A DNA stretch of 64,000 nucleotides from Ensifer sp. IC3342. Its GTDB lineage: Bacteria; Pseudomonadota; Alphaproteobacteria; Rhizobiales; Rhizobiaceae. Shown in pieces: positions 17,390 to 25,757 of this stretch. The translations under genes and the position numbers were made by a program. Location: contig NZ_JADYVE010000012.1 of NCBI RefSeq assembly GCF_020193655.1, forward strand, positions 1-64,000. Direction: 5' to 3'. Within the stretch, counting starts at the first letter, position 1; each line of letters opens with the position of its first letter. Below the pieces are notes generated by a model. That model was not told the origin of the DNA and did no database searches. It saw only the letters and a program-made list of their open reading frames with translations.

Positions 17390-19570
17390 ATGGAGAGGCG
17401 GCTCACCGCGATCCTTTCCACCGATGTGGTCGGCTATAGCCGCCTCATGGGAGAGGATGAGGTCGACACGCTTGAGCGGCTGAAGGCCTGCCGCCGGGAG
17501 TTGTTGGATCCCACCATCGACAAGTTCCACGGCCGCATCGTCAAGCTGATGGGCGATGGCGCTCTGGTCGAGTTCGCGAGTGTTGTCGAAGCGGTCCAAT
17601 GTGCCGCGGCGATCCAGCGGAAAATGGCCGTCTACGACCAGGGAGTCTCCGACGCACGGCGACTTCGGTTGCGGATCGGCATCAACCTCGGCGACGTCGT
17701 TGTCGAAGGCGATGACATCTACGGCGATGGTGTCAACATAGCCGCCCGCCTGCAGAGTCTGGCGGAACCCGGCGGCGTCTACATATCCGGCACGGCGTTC
17801 GATCAGGTAGCGCGTAAGGCCGATGTCAGCTTCTCGGCTCTTGGTGAGCAGCACCTGAAGAACATAGCCGATCCGGTTCGCGTCTATCGCGTTCTGCTCG
17901 ACCCGTATGAAGCCCGAAAAGCCGTCCCTGCCGCCCGCAGGTCGGGCCGTCGCGCCATCATGATCGTGGCGAGCCTTGCAGCGCTGCTGCTTGGAATCTC
18001 CGTGATCGTCTTTCCATGGCGATGGCCGTTTGCGCCGCAACGTCCAGCGCTTGCGGTGCTGCCGTTCGCCAATTTGAGCGGCGACCCCGGCCAGGACTAT
18101 TTCACCGATGGCATCACCGACAATCTGATCACCGATCTCGCCCGGCTTTCAGACCTTGATGTCATCGCCCGGAGCTCGGCTTTTGCGTACAAGGGCAAGC
18201 CCCTCGTCTTGCCCGAGATTGCCCGTGATCTCGGTGTGGGCTTTGTCGTCGAAGGCAGCGTGCAGCGGATCGCCGATCACATCCGCGTCAATGCGCAACT
18301 GATCGACGTCGCGAGCGGCGACAATCTGTGGGCCAACCGATTTGAGCGCGGCGTTGCGGATGTCTTTGCCATTCAAGACGAGATGAGCCGGCAGATTGCC
18401 GATGCGCTCGGCGTGGAGCTTACCCGGTCCGAGGCCGTGCGGATTTCGCGTCCGCCAACTGCGAACCTCGAAGCCTACGACTATTATCTGCGGGCTGAGC
18501 AGGCGGCGCGGACCGGAAGCCCTTCGCGGTTATTGGAAGCGCTGGGCCTCTTTGAGAAGGCGGAGGCATTGGACCCCCGTTTTGCGGAGGCGTTCGCGGC
18601 CGACGCGCGCGCCACCGCCTACGTCTGGCGAAGCACCTTCGACGACGTTCTTCCGAGTGCGTTGGCGCGCAAAAGGGCATATGAGAAGGCGAGCCGCGCC
18701 TTGGCGGTCGATCCCGATCTGTCGTCGCCGTATACGGTTCTTGCCTTCATCCAGGTGGTGGACCGCCGCTATGACGAGGCGATCGCCTCGGCGCGGCAGG
18801 CGGTGTCACTTGCACCCGCCGATGTCGAGGCGCAGATGGCCGTCGCATATGTTCAAGTGTTCTCCGGCGACCCCGTCGAAGCCGCTGCTGTGGTACAGAC
18901 GGCGCTCGAGCACGATCCCAATCTCTCAGCCATTGATCGGTTCACCGCTGGCCTGGCTTTCTACCTGCAGCACGACTACACGAAGGCCATCGACAGTTTC
19001 GAGCGCGCGCGCGATGGTTCCCCTGGGAACGGATATTTCGTAACCCCGCCCGCTATGGCCTACGTCCGTGCCGGCCGACTTCAGGACGCCCGCGCGGCTG
19101 TCGCCGAAGGAGTCCGGCTGCTCGGCGGACGCGAGTCCCTGGCGGGCTGGCGACTGAGCTTTTCTCATTTCCGCAATGAGCAGGATCTGGCATTTATCCT
19201 GGCTGCACTCCGCGAGGCCGGCATGCCGGAATGGCCGTTTGGGTTCCGAGGCGACGAGCGTGACCGGCTGAATGGTGACGAGATCGCACGAGCCGTCATG
19301 GGCAAAATGCTCAAGGGCAAGATAGAGCCCTCCGGAAGCCCGGCGCTCATGCAGATCGGTCGCGACGGCAAGGCGGCGTTCCGATCCACGACGCAGATGA
19401 CGGTCGAAACGATTTTCGTCAGGGGAGATACACTCTGCGAGCAGGGTCAGGATATTTTCTTTGGTCGGGCCGATTGCGGACCGGTATATAGACACGCAAG
19501 GTCGCCCGATGGCACCGCCTATGCTTACGTGAACTCGAGCAAGGTCTTCTATTTCTCGCCGGTCAAATAG
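17390..19570 (+). CDS. membrane-anchored class III cyclase with TolB-like and TPR modules
   Basis: A 726-residue protein. The N-terminal cyclase domain (about 1-165) shows STDVVGYSRLM and KLMGDGALVEF with both metal-binding Asp residues, and GDGVNIAARLQ. One hydrophobic segment at about 187-208 (IMIVASLAALLLGISVIVF) is a probable membrane anchor. A TolB-like module follows (LAVLPFANLSGDPGQDYFTDGI, FVVEGSVQRI), then TPR repeats and a C-terminal extension with two Cys (TLCEQ, ADCGP). The order matches the 2.1-kb cyclase except for the membrane segment and the tail. With the segment inserted, the repeats would lie across the membrane from the cyclase, a plausible sensor layout but inferred only. 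It follows the other cyclase by 315 bp. Confidence 0.9.
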   Translation: MERRLTAILSTDVVGYSRLMGEDEVDTLERLKACRRELLDPTIDKFHGRIVKLMGDGALVEFASVVEAVQCAAAIQRKMAVYDQGVSDARRLRLRIGINLGDVVVEGDDIYGDGVNIAARLQSLAEPGGVYISGTAFDQVARKADVSFSALGEQHLKNIADPVRVYRVLLDPYEARKAVPAARRSGRRAIMIVASLAALLLGISVIVFPWRWPFAPQRPALAVLPFANLSGDPGQDYFTDGITDNLITDLARLSDLDVIARSSAFAYKGKPLVLPEIARDLGVGFVVEGSVQRIADHIRVNAQLIDVASGDNLWANRFERGVADVFAIQDEMSRQIADALGVELTRSEAVRISRPPTANLEAYDYYLRAEQAARTGSPSRLLEALGLFEKAEALDPRFAEAFAADARATAYVWRSTFDDVLPSALARKRAYEKASRALAVDPDLSSPYTVLAFIQVVDRRYDEAIASARQAVSLAPADVEAQMAVAYVQVFSGDPVEAAAVVQTALEHDPNLSAIDRFTAGLAFYLQHDYTKAIDSFERARDGSPGNGYFVTPPAMAYVRAGRLQDARAAVAEGVRLLGGRESLAGWRLSFSHFRNEQDLAFILAALREAGMPEWPFGFRGDERDRLNGDEIARAVMGKMLKGKIEPSGSPALMQIGRDGKAAFRSTTQMTVETIFVRGDTLCEQGQDIFFGRADCGPVYRHARSPDGTAYAYVNSSKVFYFSPVK

Positions 19571-19571
19571 T

Positions 19572-20069
19572 TCAGCGATACTGGTCCCGTTGGAGGTCGG
19601 CCGCGACCTTCGGCCAGTTGCCATCGGCTTTGGGGACCGTTTCCGCCGCATTGGCCGCGAACCAGTCCGCCGATCCCTTGTCGTACGTCAGGTAAAGCTT
19701 GCCGTCGATGATCTTGAAGGCTTCAGGATCGATGTTGGCGGTGGCCGACCCGTTCGTCACCTCGCCGGCGCAGTAGCCGCCATACTGAGGCGCATATTTG
19801 AGCGGGTCGCTGATGAAAATCTCGCGGTGTTTGGCATTCGCGAAATGCCACGGCGTTCCCAGCCATTCATAGGAGAATTCCTCGGAGCCCCTCACCGCCC
19901 TGCCTTCGGTAAAATAGGCGACGGGGTCGTATCCCATGATTGCCACGCCGCCGAAGTAGCCTGTGTTCACCTCGTCGCCGGCGAATGCCGAGGGGACACC
20001 GAGAGCTGCTGCCAGACCGAATATCGCCGCAGAACCACGAATTCCTCGTGTGGAAGCGCTTCTGGTCAC
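19572..20069 (-). CDS. exported YHS-domain protein
   Basis: A 165-residue protein. The GTG at 20069 is preceded by AGGAGG at 8-base spacing and gives a signal peptide-like start (RGIRGSAAIFGLAAALGVPSAFAG, stated in outline). An open frame continues upstream into the ankyrin gene but looks unrelated. The mature part holds a YHS core: AIMGYDPVAYFTEG, then WHFANAKHREIFISDPLKYAP, then GGYCAGEV with the conserved Cys, and YLTYDKGSADWF. YHS proteins are often linked to metal or redox handling; this one has no attached enzyme domain. It starts 17 bp after the ankyrin gene stop and is probably cotranscribed with it. Its stop almost abuts the convergent cyclase gene. Confidence 0.85.
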   Translation of the reverse strand: MTRSASTRGIRGSAAIFGLAAALGVPSAFAGDEVNTGYFGGVAIMGYDPVAYFTEGRAVRGSEEFSYEWLGTPWHFANAKHREIFISDPLKYAPQYGGYCAGEVTNGSATANIDPEAFKIIDGKLYLTYDKGSADWFAANAAETVPKADGNWPKVAADLQRDQYR

Positions 20070-20085
20070 TACACTAGCCTCCTGC

Positions 20086-20679
20086 TCAATCGTGGATTTC
20101 CATGCACTTCGCGTAATCTTTATCGCCGAGGAGACTGGCCGGAGGGCAGGTCGCGCCATGACGCTTGAACAGCCGGACGATCTCCGTGTTGCCCTTCAAG
20201 AACGCCCGCGTAATCGGCATATAGCCGTGCACCTCCGCCCGCCCGACATTGGCTCCCTTGGCGAGCAGGAACTCGGCAAGCGCGACGTGGTTTTCCTCCC
20301 CGGCTACCATCAACGGCGTCGCGCCCGCCTTGTTGGCGGCGTCGTCGAGCGTCGCGCCATGGTCGAGCAGCAATTTGGCGATCGGCACGCTGCCGGAATA
20401 GGCAGCGGCATGAAGCGGCGTAAAGCCGCCCGAAGTTCGTGCCATGACGTCAGCCCCCTTGCCGATTAGCAATTCGGCTATCACGAGCTTGTCGGCGAGA
20501 GCGGCGTTGATGAGAGGAGTTGCCTGGTCGCGTGTCCGGCTGTCGACATCGGCACCCACGGCCAGAGCCTTCTTGACGGCGGCTGCCTGTCCGGATGCTA
20601 CGGCATCGAACAAGGGATCCCCAGCGGCGGCTATTGTCGCCGTAAGAATCAGCGCTATGGATTCCAGCAAGCCGCGCAT
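20086..20679 (-). CDS. exported ankyrin-repeat protein
   Basis: A 197-residue protein with a signal peptide-like N terminus (MRGLLESIALILTATIAAAG) and about four to five ankyrin repeats. They read DPLFDAVASGQAAAVKKALA, then ATPLINAALADKLVIAELLI, then GFTPLHAAAYSGSVPIAKLL, then ATPLMVAGEENHVALAEFLL, then a divergent last repeat. Ankyrin repeats are protein-binding scaffolds; the periplasmic partner is unknown. Two Cys near the end (ATCPPAS and YAKCMEI) could form a disulfide. The YHS gene follows 17 bp downstream, so the two products may act together in the periplasm. Confidence 0.85.
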   Translation of the reverse strand: MRGLLESIALILTATIAAAGDPLFDAVASGQAAAVKKALAVGADVDSRTRDQATPLINAALADKLVIAELLIGKGADVMARTSGGFTPLHAAAYSGSVPIAKLLLDHGATLDDAANKAGATPLMVAGEENHVALAEFLLAKGANVGRAEVHGYMPITRAFLKGNTEIVRLFKRHGATCPPASLLGDKDYAKCMEIHD

Positions 20680-21164
20680 ATCAATATCCGACTTTGCTAA
20701 AATATCATGGGCGCTTGAACTTCGGTAGCCGCCGCCGCTACCGCCATTCCGCAGGGCCCTCGCTGCTCAGGATCCTCAGATTGACTGTGATGCCCGTGTC
20801 CCTAGCGATAGGTCCGACGTGCCTGTTTTCGCATCTTGAATGCCACATCAGGCCTGCGTCATGAACGTCCACTCTGTCGGAAATCCGGCCATTTGATGCA
20901 GTTGTGTCGAACTTCCGCCCTCCACCCATTGCTGCCGTTCGTTTTGATCGACAGGACGTCTGCATCTTTGTTGGAGAGCCGTCGGGACCGGCTGCTCGGT
21001 CGAAACCGGGATGGGTTCCATCGGCATGCCGCACCGGCCACAGCACGCTGCTGGTCGATGCCGTGCTTCACGCGACGGCAATCCGGCGCAGCAATGATTC
21101 CGCCCGAACCGCTTTCTCCTTGGGGATGATGCTACAATTCCCTCCCGCTCCAAGCGGGGAGAGC
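20680..21164. other. intergenic, nothing recognised
   Basis: A 485-bp stretch between the ankyrin gene start and the end of the LuxR-type gene, both minus strand. No conserved frame or RNA gene was seen. Promoters for the ankyrin-YHS pair are expected near 20700, but no clear motif was identified. Confidence 0.4.
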
Positions 21165-22604
21165 TCAAGCGAGCCCCGCCAATGCGGAGGCATGGCGAAT
21201 GGCGAGCACCGCATTCGGGTTTGTCACGGGACGCCCCGCGATGAAGCGTTCTACCGAAAAGTCGGGAAATTCAGCTTTCAAGCGAGCCGTAGCCTTGGCC
21301 ACCTCGCCGGTCTCGCCCATGGCCGCATGCGCAAGCGCCAGGAACATAAGCACGTCTGGCGAATGCGGCGCGCTTCTTTGCAGCGCCGCAATGGCCTCCG
21401 CATACCTGCCGGCGACGAAGAGTATGCGACCCTGCATGGCGAAATACCAGGGCGGGGCCAGCGGATTGAGTCGCATTGCGCGCTCCATGAGCGGAATCGC
21501 CTCGGACGGATCGCCGACAACAAGAGCCTTGCTACCGGCCAGCAGCGTCAATATGCCGGCGTGGTTGGAACCGTATTCGAACGCGCGCCGATGCGCGCGC
21601 TCCGCCCCATCGAGGTCGCCAAGGCATGCCCTGAGATCGCCAAGGGAAGCGTAGGCGCAACTGTCCGTTGGGTCGAGCTGTAGCGCGTTTTCGACCGCCG
21701 TCCGCCAGTTTTCGATCGACGTTAGCAGATCGTCGCCAAAGCCGTTGCAAGCCTCCATCGAATAGGCATAGCCGAGCTCGGCCCAGGCATTGGCGAAGGT
21801 AGGGTCAAGCTCCAGCGCGCGTGAAAACAGGCGGATTGCCTCGGCATTCCCGGCGCGGCTGAACGTCGTGTGCTGTTCGAGGGCAAGCAGATAACAGTCG
21901 TAGGCGCCCAAGCTGGCCGGCGGCTTCCGGCGAACAGCCTTGCGGCCGATCCTGGCGAGTGTGCCGAAACTGCCGGCGAGCACATTGATGATGCTTTCGA
22001 CCAGGCTGTCCTGCAGCGCGAAAACATCCTCGACCGGGCGGTCGTAGCGCTCGCGCCACAGGCTGACGCCGGTGCGAGCGTCGGCAAGCTCGATCGTCAA
22101 CCGAATCCTATTGTCGTCCGCGCTCAACCGGCCCGATACGATATAGGTGACGCCTAGCGCCCTGCCGTCCGCCGTGAAATCGGCCGGCTTGCTACCCAAC
22201 GATTTCATTGTGTGGAAGGCGATGACAGGCAACCCCGCGTATCGCGCCATGTCTATCGTGATATCTGACGACAGACCGTCGGCAAGGCGGAGCAATCGCT
22301 CTTCGGAATTCAAGCATTCGATCGGGAATATGGCGAGCACCGGCGGGGCGTCAGACAAAGGTAAAAGGGCGTCCGGCTGCGCGCCGGAGGTACCGGTAAA
22401 GTACGTCGCGAGCTCGATCTTGTTATGCACCCCAAGTTTTTCGTAGATGGTCGCGAGGTGAGTGCGAACAGTGTTCGGGGCAATGAAAAGTGCATTGCCG
22501 ATTTCACGGTAAGTCATGCCGGCCGCGAATTTTTCTGCGATCGCGCGCTCGCGGTTCGACAAGGCATCGAGCGCCTGAGCTTTCGAGGCGTGATTGAGCA
22601 TCAT
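21165..22604 (-). CDS. LuxR-type HTH regulator with TolB-like and TPR modules
   Basis: A protein of about 479 residues. The N terminus is a LuxR/FixJ-type helix-turn-helix: LSNRERAIAEKFAAGMTYREI, IAPNTVRTHLATIYEKLGV (given in parts). A TolB-like module follows (PVLAIFPIECLNSE, RLADGLSSDITIDMARYAGL, YIVSGRLSADDNRIRLTIEL), then TPR-type repeats (ALELDPTFANAWAELGYAYS, ALQLDPTDSCAYASLGDLRA). The module order parallels the cyclases here, with a DNA-binding domain replacing the cyclase domain. The ATG at 22604 has GGGG upstream and starts just before the HTH; in-frame ATGs at 22640 and further upstream run into an 11-bp-arm inverted repeat that is more likely an operator. Target genes are unknown; autoregulation is plausible. 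Confidence 0.85.
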   Translation of the reverse strand: MMLNHASKAQALDALSNRERAIAEKFAAGMTYREIGNALFIAPNTVRTHLATIYEKLGVHNKIELATYFTGTSGAQPDALLPLSDAPPVLAIFPIECLNSEERLLRLADGLSSDITIDMARYAGLPVIAFHTMKSLGSKPADFTADGRALGVTYIVSGRLSADDNRIRLTIELADARTGVSLWRERYDRPVEDVFALQDSLVESIINVLAGSFGTLARIGRKAVRRKPPASLGAYDCYLLALEQHTTFSRAGNAEAIRLFSRALELDPTFANAWAELGYAYSMEACNGFGDDLLTSIENWRTAVENALQLDPTDSCAYASLGDLRACLGDLDGAERAHRRAFEYGSNHAGILTLLAGSKALVVGDPSEAIPLMERAMRLNPLAPPWYFAMQGRILFVAGRYAEAIAALQRSAPHSPDVLMFLALAHAAMGETGEVAKATARLKAEFPDFSVERFIAGRPVTNPNAVLAIRHASALAGLA

Positions 22605-22653
22605 GGTGACCCCCGTCCCAAGAAGCTTCTTCGCTGCCATTAGGAGAATACTA

Positions 22654-22682
22654 CAGATGCAGTAGGTCGAATACTGCATCTG
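22654..22682. promoter_or_regulatory. operator-like inverted repeat upstream of the LuxR-TolB-TPR gene
   Basis: CAGATGCAGTA (22654-22664) and TACTGCATCTG (22672-22682) are perfect 11-bp inverted repeats with a 7-bp spacer. The element lies about 50 bp upstream of the chosen start. Its length and symmetry fit binding of a dimeric HTH protein, possibly the adjacent LuxR-type regulator. Confidence 0.65.
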
Positions 22683-22997
22683 CCCGATCGCACCGCAGAC
22701 GCACACGTGCAAGATTCGCGCTGCAACAAACTGCAATCAGCCAGAGGGGGCCGTGCGACAACGCCCAGACGCCGTGGTTCGCAAGCGGATGCAAGCCGTT
22801 GCTGGAGTCAGACGTGGAAATCGCCAGCAATCGCGTCCGTGCCGACATATTGGCCAATGCCGCCCGCAAGGGCTGGAACGACGCGTCCCAATCTATCGTC
22901 GGGGCTCAAAGCGCCGGTCCGCAGGGCACCCAGTTGGCCGACCGTTAGCAACCAGACATCCGGCCCCTTACGGCGCAAGTTTTGTCGAGACATCCAC
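22683..22997. other. intergenic with an unassigned coding relic
   Basis: On the plus strand, a frame from about 22802 to 22927 reads LESDVEIASNRVRADILANA followed by ARKGWND and ends in a stop. Its composition looks like the C-terminal end of a helical protein, but no family was recognised. The remainder shows nothing. Confidence 0.35.
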
Positions 22998-23303
22998 ATG
23001 TCGAAGGTACGGGACAACTGTCTGCTTCTGCTTGCCGCCGTCTTTTGGGGGTTCGGTAATGTTTGCAAGAAGACCGTGCTGAACTAGCTCGGTCCTCTCA
23101 ACGCCGTGGGTATGCGCTGCCTGATCGCGGCCGTGATCGTCATCGCGGAGAGCGTGTTCGGCGCGATTGGGGCGGCCATATTTCTCGGCGAACGGCTGTC
23201 GCCGGTCGGTGCAGTCAACGCAACGCTCGTATTTGGATCAATCACATCGCTGTCTCTATCGACCAACAGGACCGAAATCAGCAAGCCGGCGGAGGCAGAC
23301 TGA
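22998..23303 (+). pseudogene. EamA/DMT-family transporter remnant
   Basis: The frame starts MSKVRDNCLLLLAAVFWGFG, the first helix of an EamA-type drug/metabolite transporter. After CKKTVLN an amber codon at 23085-23087 stands where Trp is likely, and the frame goes on LGPLNAVGMRCLIAAVIVI. It then jumps directly to AESVFGAIGAAIFLGERLSP, which belongs to the last third of the family. About 200 residues between the two parts are missing compared with the usual length near 290. Both the stop codon and the internal deletion show a dead gene. Confidence 0.75.
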
Positions 23304-23399
23304 GAACCTGTGCGCATCCCGATGCGACGATTGTTTGCAGAACGACCTGCATGTTTCGCCTGCTGATATTGACGGAAAAAGCAGCTAGAGGGGCCGACA

Positions 23400-24131
23400 A
23401 TGAGCGTGAACTCATTCTTGAGACTGGCGGGGACGCTTGCTTCCGTGTTTTGGGGACTGCAGGCACATGCCGCCGATGTTGATGCTGCCATCGTATTCGC
23501 CGTCGATGTCTCATCCTCGATCGACCCAGATACTGCCGGCCTGCAGCGCAAGGGACATGCCGCTGCCCTAACTTCGCCCGAGATCGTTGCGGCCATTGCC
23601 GGCAATCATCTAGGTTGCATTAGCATTGCTTATTTTGAATGGGCAAGTCCGGGGCGCATAAGAACCGTCCTGCCCTGGACGAATATCTGCGGGCTTGAAG
23701 ATGCCGAAGCGGCCGCCCTGGTGATCAACGAGAGGGGAGACACTGGTCTTAGCCGCAGGGGGCGAGGCGGCACGTCCGTTTCCTCGGCCATCGACGTTGC
23801 ATCTCTGTTGCTCGATGAGTTTCCTGGAAGGGCCTCCAGAAAAATAATCGACATCTCTGCCAATGGCGAGAATAACGACGGGCTTCCTGTTCAGCCGAGC
23901 AGACTGAAAGCGATTGCCAAAGGATACACGATCAACGCGATTGCTATTCCAGCCCAAGACGAAAATCCTGGCTATCAGTTGGCATCCTATTTTGCCGACT
24001 ATGTCATTGGTGGTCCCGAGGCTTTCGTAATGAAGCCGAGGGGTCCAAGCGACTACGCCACGGCTCTCCGCCGCAAACTGGTGCTTGAAGTTAGTATGAA
24101 GGTTGACCCACAAGTCCCGTCAGAGAACTGA
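23400..24131 (+). CDS. DUF1194 (VWA-like) exported protein
   Basis: A 243-residue protein with a Sec signal peptide (MSVNSFLRLAGTLASVFWGL followed by QAHA-AD). The mature part starts with VDAAIVFAVDVSSSID, which contains the metal-ion-dependent adhesion site pattern DxSxS. GGTSVSSAIDVASLLLDEFP and RKIIDISANGENNDG (Asn instead of Asp in the usual DG(E/R) position) complete the VWA-like fold of DUF1194. The function is unknown; a periplasmic, metal-assisted protein-binding role is likely from the fold. It is a single gene downstream of the decayed transporter. There is no evidence of linkage to the exopolysaccharide locus. Confidence 0.85.
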   Translation: MSVNSFLRLAGTLASVFWGLQAHAADVDAAIVFAVDVSSSIDPDTAGLQRKGHAAALTSPEIVAAIAGNHLGCISIAYFEWASPGRIRTVLPWTNICGLEDAEAAALVINERGDTGLSRRGRGGTSVSSAIDVASLLLDEFPGRASRKIIDISANGENNDGLPVQPSRLKAIAKGYTINAIAIPAQDENPGYQLASYFADYVIGGPEAFVMKPRGPSDYATALRRKLVLEVSMKVDPQVPSEN

Positions 24132-24617
24132 CGGACGCCTTGGTAGGCGGCTGTACCGCCCATTCGAGAAGATTGCGCTGAACAGTAGCCTTGGGTCATG
24201 ATTTGCCTCGTGGGTGCCGCCTCGGGAAGGCTAGCATGGCATCCCACGACAGCCATAGCGCGAAGGGATCGTCTTCGGGTATGCGGTGGTAAAGGGCGGC
24301 AAATGGCGCATTGTGCCTATCCAGCTCCCGTCGTCCAACTTCCGCTTCCCACCCATTCGAGACGATCGGCGCTGGCCAATGCGGTGTTGGGGAATCCGAC
24401 GTGAATCCCTCGCCTTGAACGGATCCGAACCGCTGACACAGTGCCTGGGCGCTAGTAGAGCGTTAGCGACAGATTAGGCGCATGGCAAAGCGCTTCAAAA
24501 AGCCGGAGAAAACTGCCGCGTTCCTGCTTGCGGCCACGGAGGCGAATGGCCTGACCGAAACCGTGGACGTACTGAACCCGCATTATATCACTTCGACTGG
24601 AAGGTTTATGCCCGACC
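24132..24617. other. intergenic, nothing recognised
   Basis: A 486-bp stretch between the DUF1194 gene and the end of galE. A 61-codon frame from 24482 overlaps the galE end and has no recognisable features. The sequence looks like degenerate material. Confidence 0.4.
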
Positions 24618-25604
24618 TCATCTCCCCCCGGGGCGGCGTGAGTGCCAATTCCAGGCGGATTCTGTGATCGCGGCAAGGTCGTATTGCGGCTCCCAGCCGA
24701 GCACCGCGCGTGCCTTGTCGTTGTTGGCGACCAGCGTGGTCGAGTCGCCTTCGCGCCGCTCGGCATAGCGGATGTTGAACGGCCGCTTCGCAACCTTTTC
24801 GATTGCGCTCAGAAGCTCCTTGACCGTCGTGCCGGTGCCTGTACCGAGATTGAGCTCGACGCTCTTGCCGCCATCCAGCAGATAGTCGACCGCCCGCACA
24901 TGCGCATCGGCCAGGTCGAGGACGTGGATGTAGTCGCGCACGCAGGTGCCGTCGCGGGTATCGTAGTCGGTGCCGAACACGCTGAAACTTTCCCGCCGGC
25001 CAAGTGCCGCGTCGATCGCGAGCGGTATCGCGTGGGTTTCCGGCTCATGCCACTCGCCGATCCGTCCTTCAAAGTCGGCACCGGCGGCGTTGAAATAGCG
25101 CAGGATCACGGAGCGCAGGCCCTTGTAAAGACCATAGTCCTTCAGCGCCTGCTCGCAGACCCATTTCGTGCGCCCATAGGGGTTGATCGGCGCCTGTTTG
25201 TGCGTTTCGTCCATCGGCACGCTATCGGGCAGCCCGTAGGTGGCGCAGGTGGACGAGAACACGAAGGCATCAATCCCGGCAGCAAGCGCCGCCGACAGCA
25301 AGGTGAGCGTGCCGATGACATTGTTGTCGTAGAATGCAGCCGGATCCTTCACCGACTCGCCGACTTCAATCATGGCCGCAAAATGCAGGATCGCACGCGG
25401 CTTATATCGTGCAAGAACGTCATCGAGACGCTTGCGGTCTCGAATGTCACCTTTTTCAAGAACGCCCCATTTGACGAATTCTTCATGGCCGTTCGAAAGG
25501 TTGTCGTAGACGATGGGCTGGTAGCCCTTGGCGGCCAGCTGGAGGCAAGTATGGGAGCCGATATAGCCGGCGCCGCCGACGACAAGAATATTGTTGTTCT
25601 GCAC
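24618..25604 (-). CDS. galE: UDP-glucose 4-epimerase
   Basis: A 328-residue extended SDR enzyme interconverting UDP-glucose and UDP-galactose with bound NAD. Visible marks: VVGGAGYIGSHTCLQL (cofactor loop), YDNLSNGHEEFVKW, VFSSTCATYG with the catalytic Ser, NPYGRTKWVCE with Tyr and Lys, RYFNAAGAD, and GTCVRDYIHVLDLADAHVRA, all typical of GalE. The GTG at 25604 has GAGG six bases upstream and starts one residue before the first strand, so it is preferred over an upstream ATG. It is the last gene of the GDPD-HAD-nucleotidyltransferase-GT2 operon and likely supplies UDP-galactose for the polysaccharide. Confidence 0.95.
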   Translation of the reverse strand: MQNNNILVVGGAGYIGSHTCLQLAAKGYQPIVYDNLSNGHEEFVKWGVLEKGDIRDRKRLDDVLARYKPRAILHFAAMIEVGESVKDPAAFYDNNVIGTLTLLSAALAAGIDAFVFSSTCATYGLPDSVPMDETHKQAPINPYGRTKWVCEQALKDYGLYKGLRSVILRYFNAAGADFEGRIGEWHEPETHAIPLAIDAALGRRESFSVFGTDYDTRDGTCVRDYIHVLDLADAHVRAVDYLLDGGKSVELNLGTGTGTTVKELLSAIEKVAKRPFNIRYAERREGDSTTLVANNDKARAVLGWEPQYDLAAITESAWNWHSRRPGGR

Positions 25605-25757
25605 AGGCAACCTCAGGGATGACTTGGGAAGACTGCGATAGACGCGTAGGCTCCGCAGCGGCGAATTTCCAACACATTGTGAACGTCCTGAAGGAGCGGT
25701 ATTTTCTTCCGGTAACGCCGCCGTTTCGACGACGGTACCGACCACAGTTAGGTCTCG

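Noticed and set aside
24482-24667. A 61-codon plus-strand frame
   Set aside because: It overlaps the galE end, lacks a ribosome binding site and resembles nothing known.
24642-25622. A 326-codon open frame on the plus strand
   Set aside because: It is antisense to galE, whose identity is beyond doubt.
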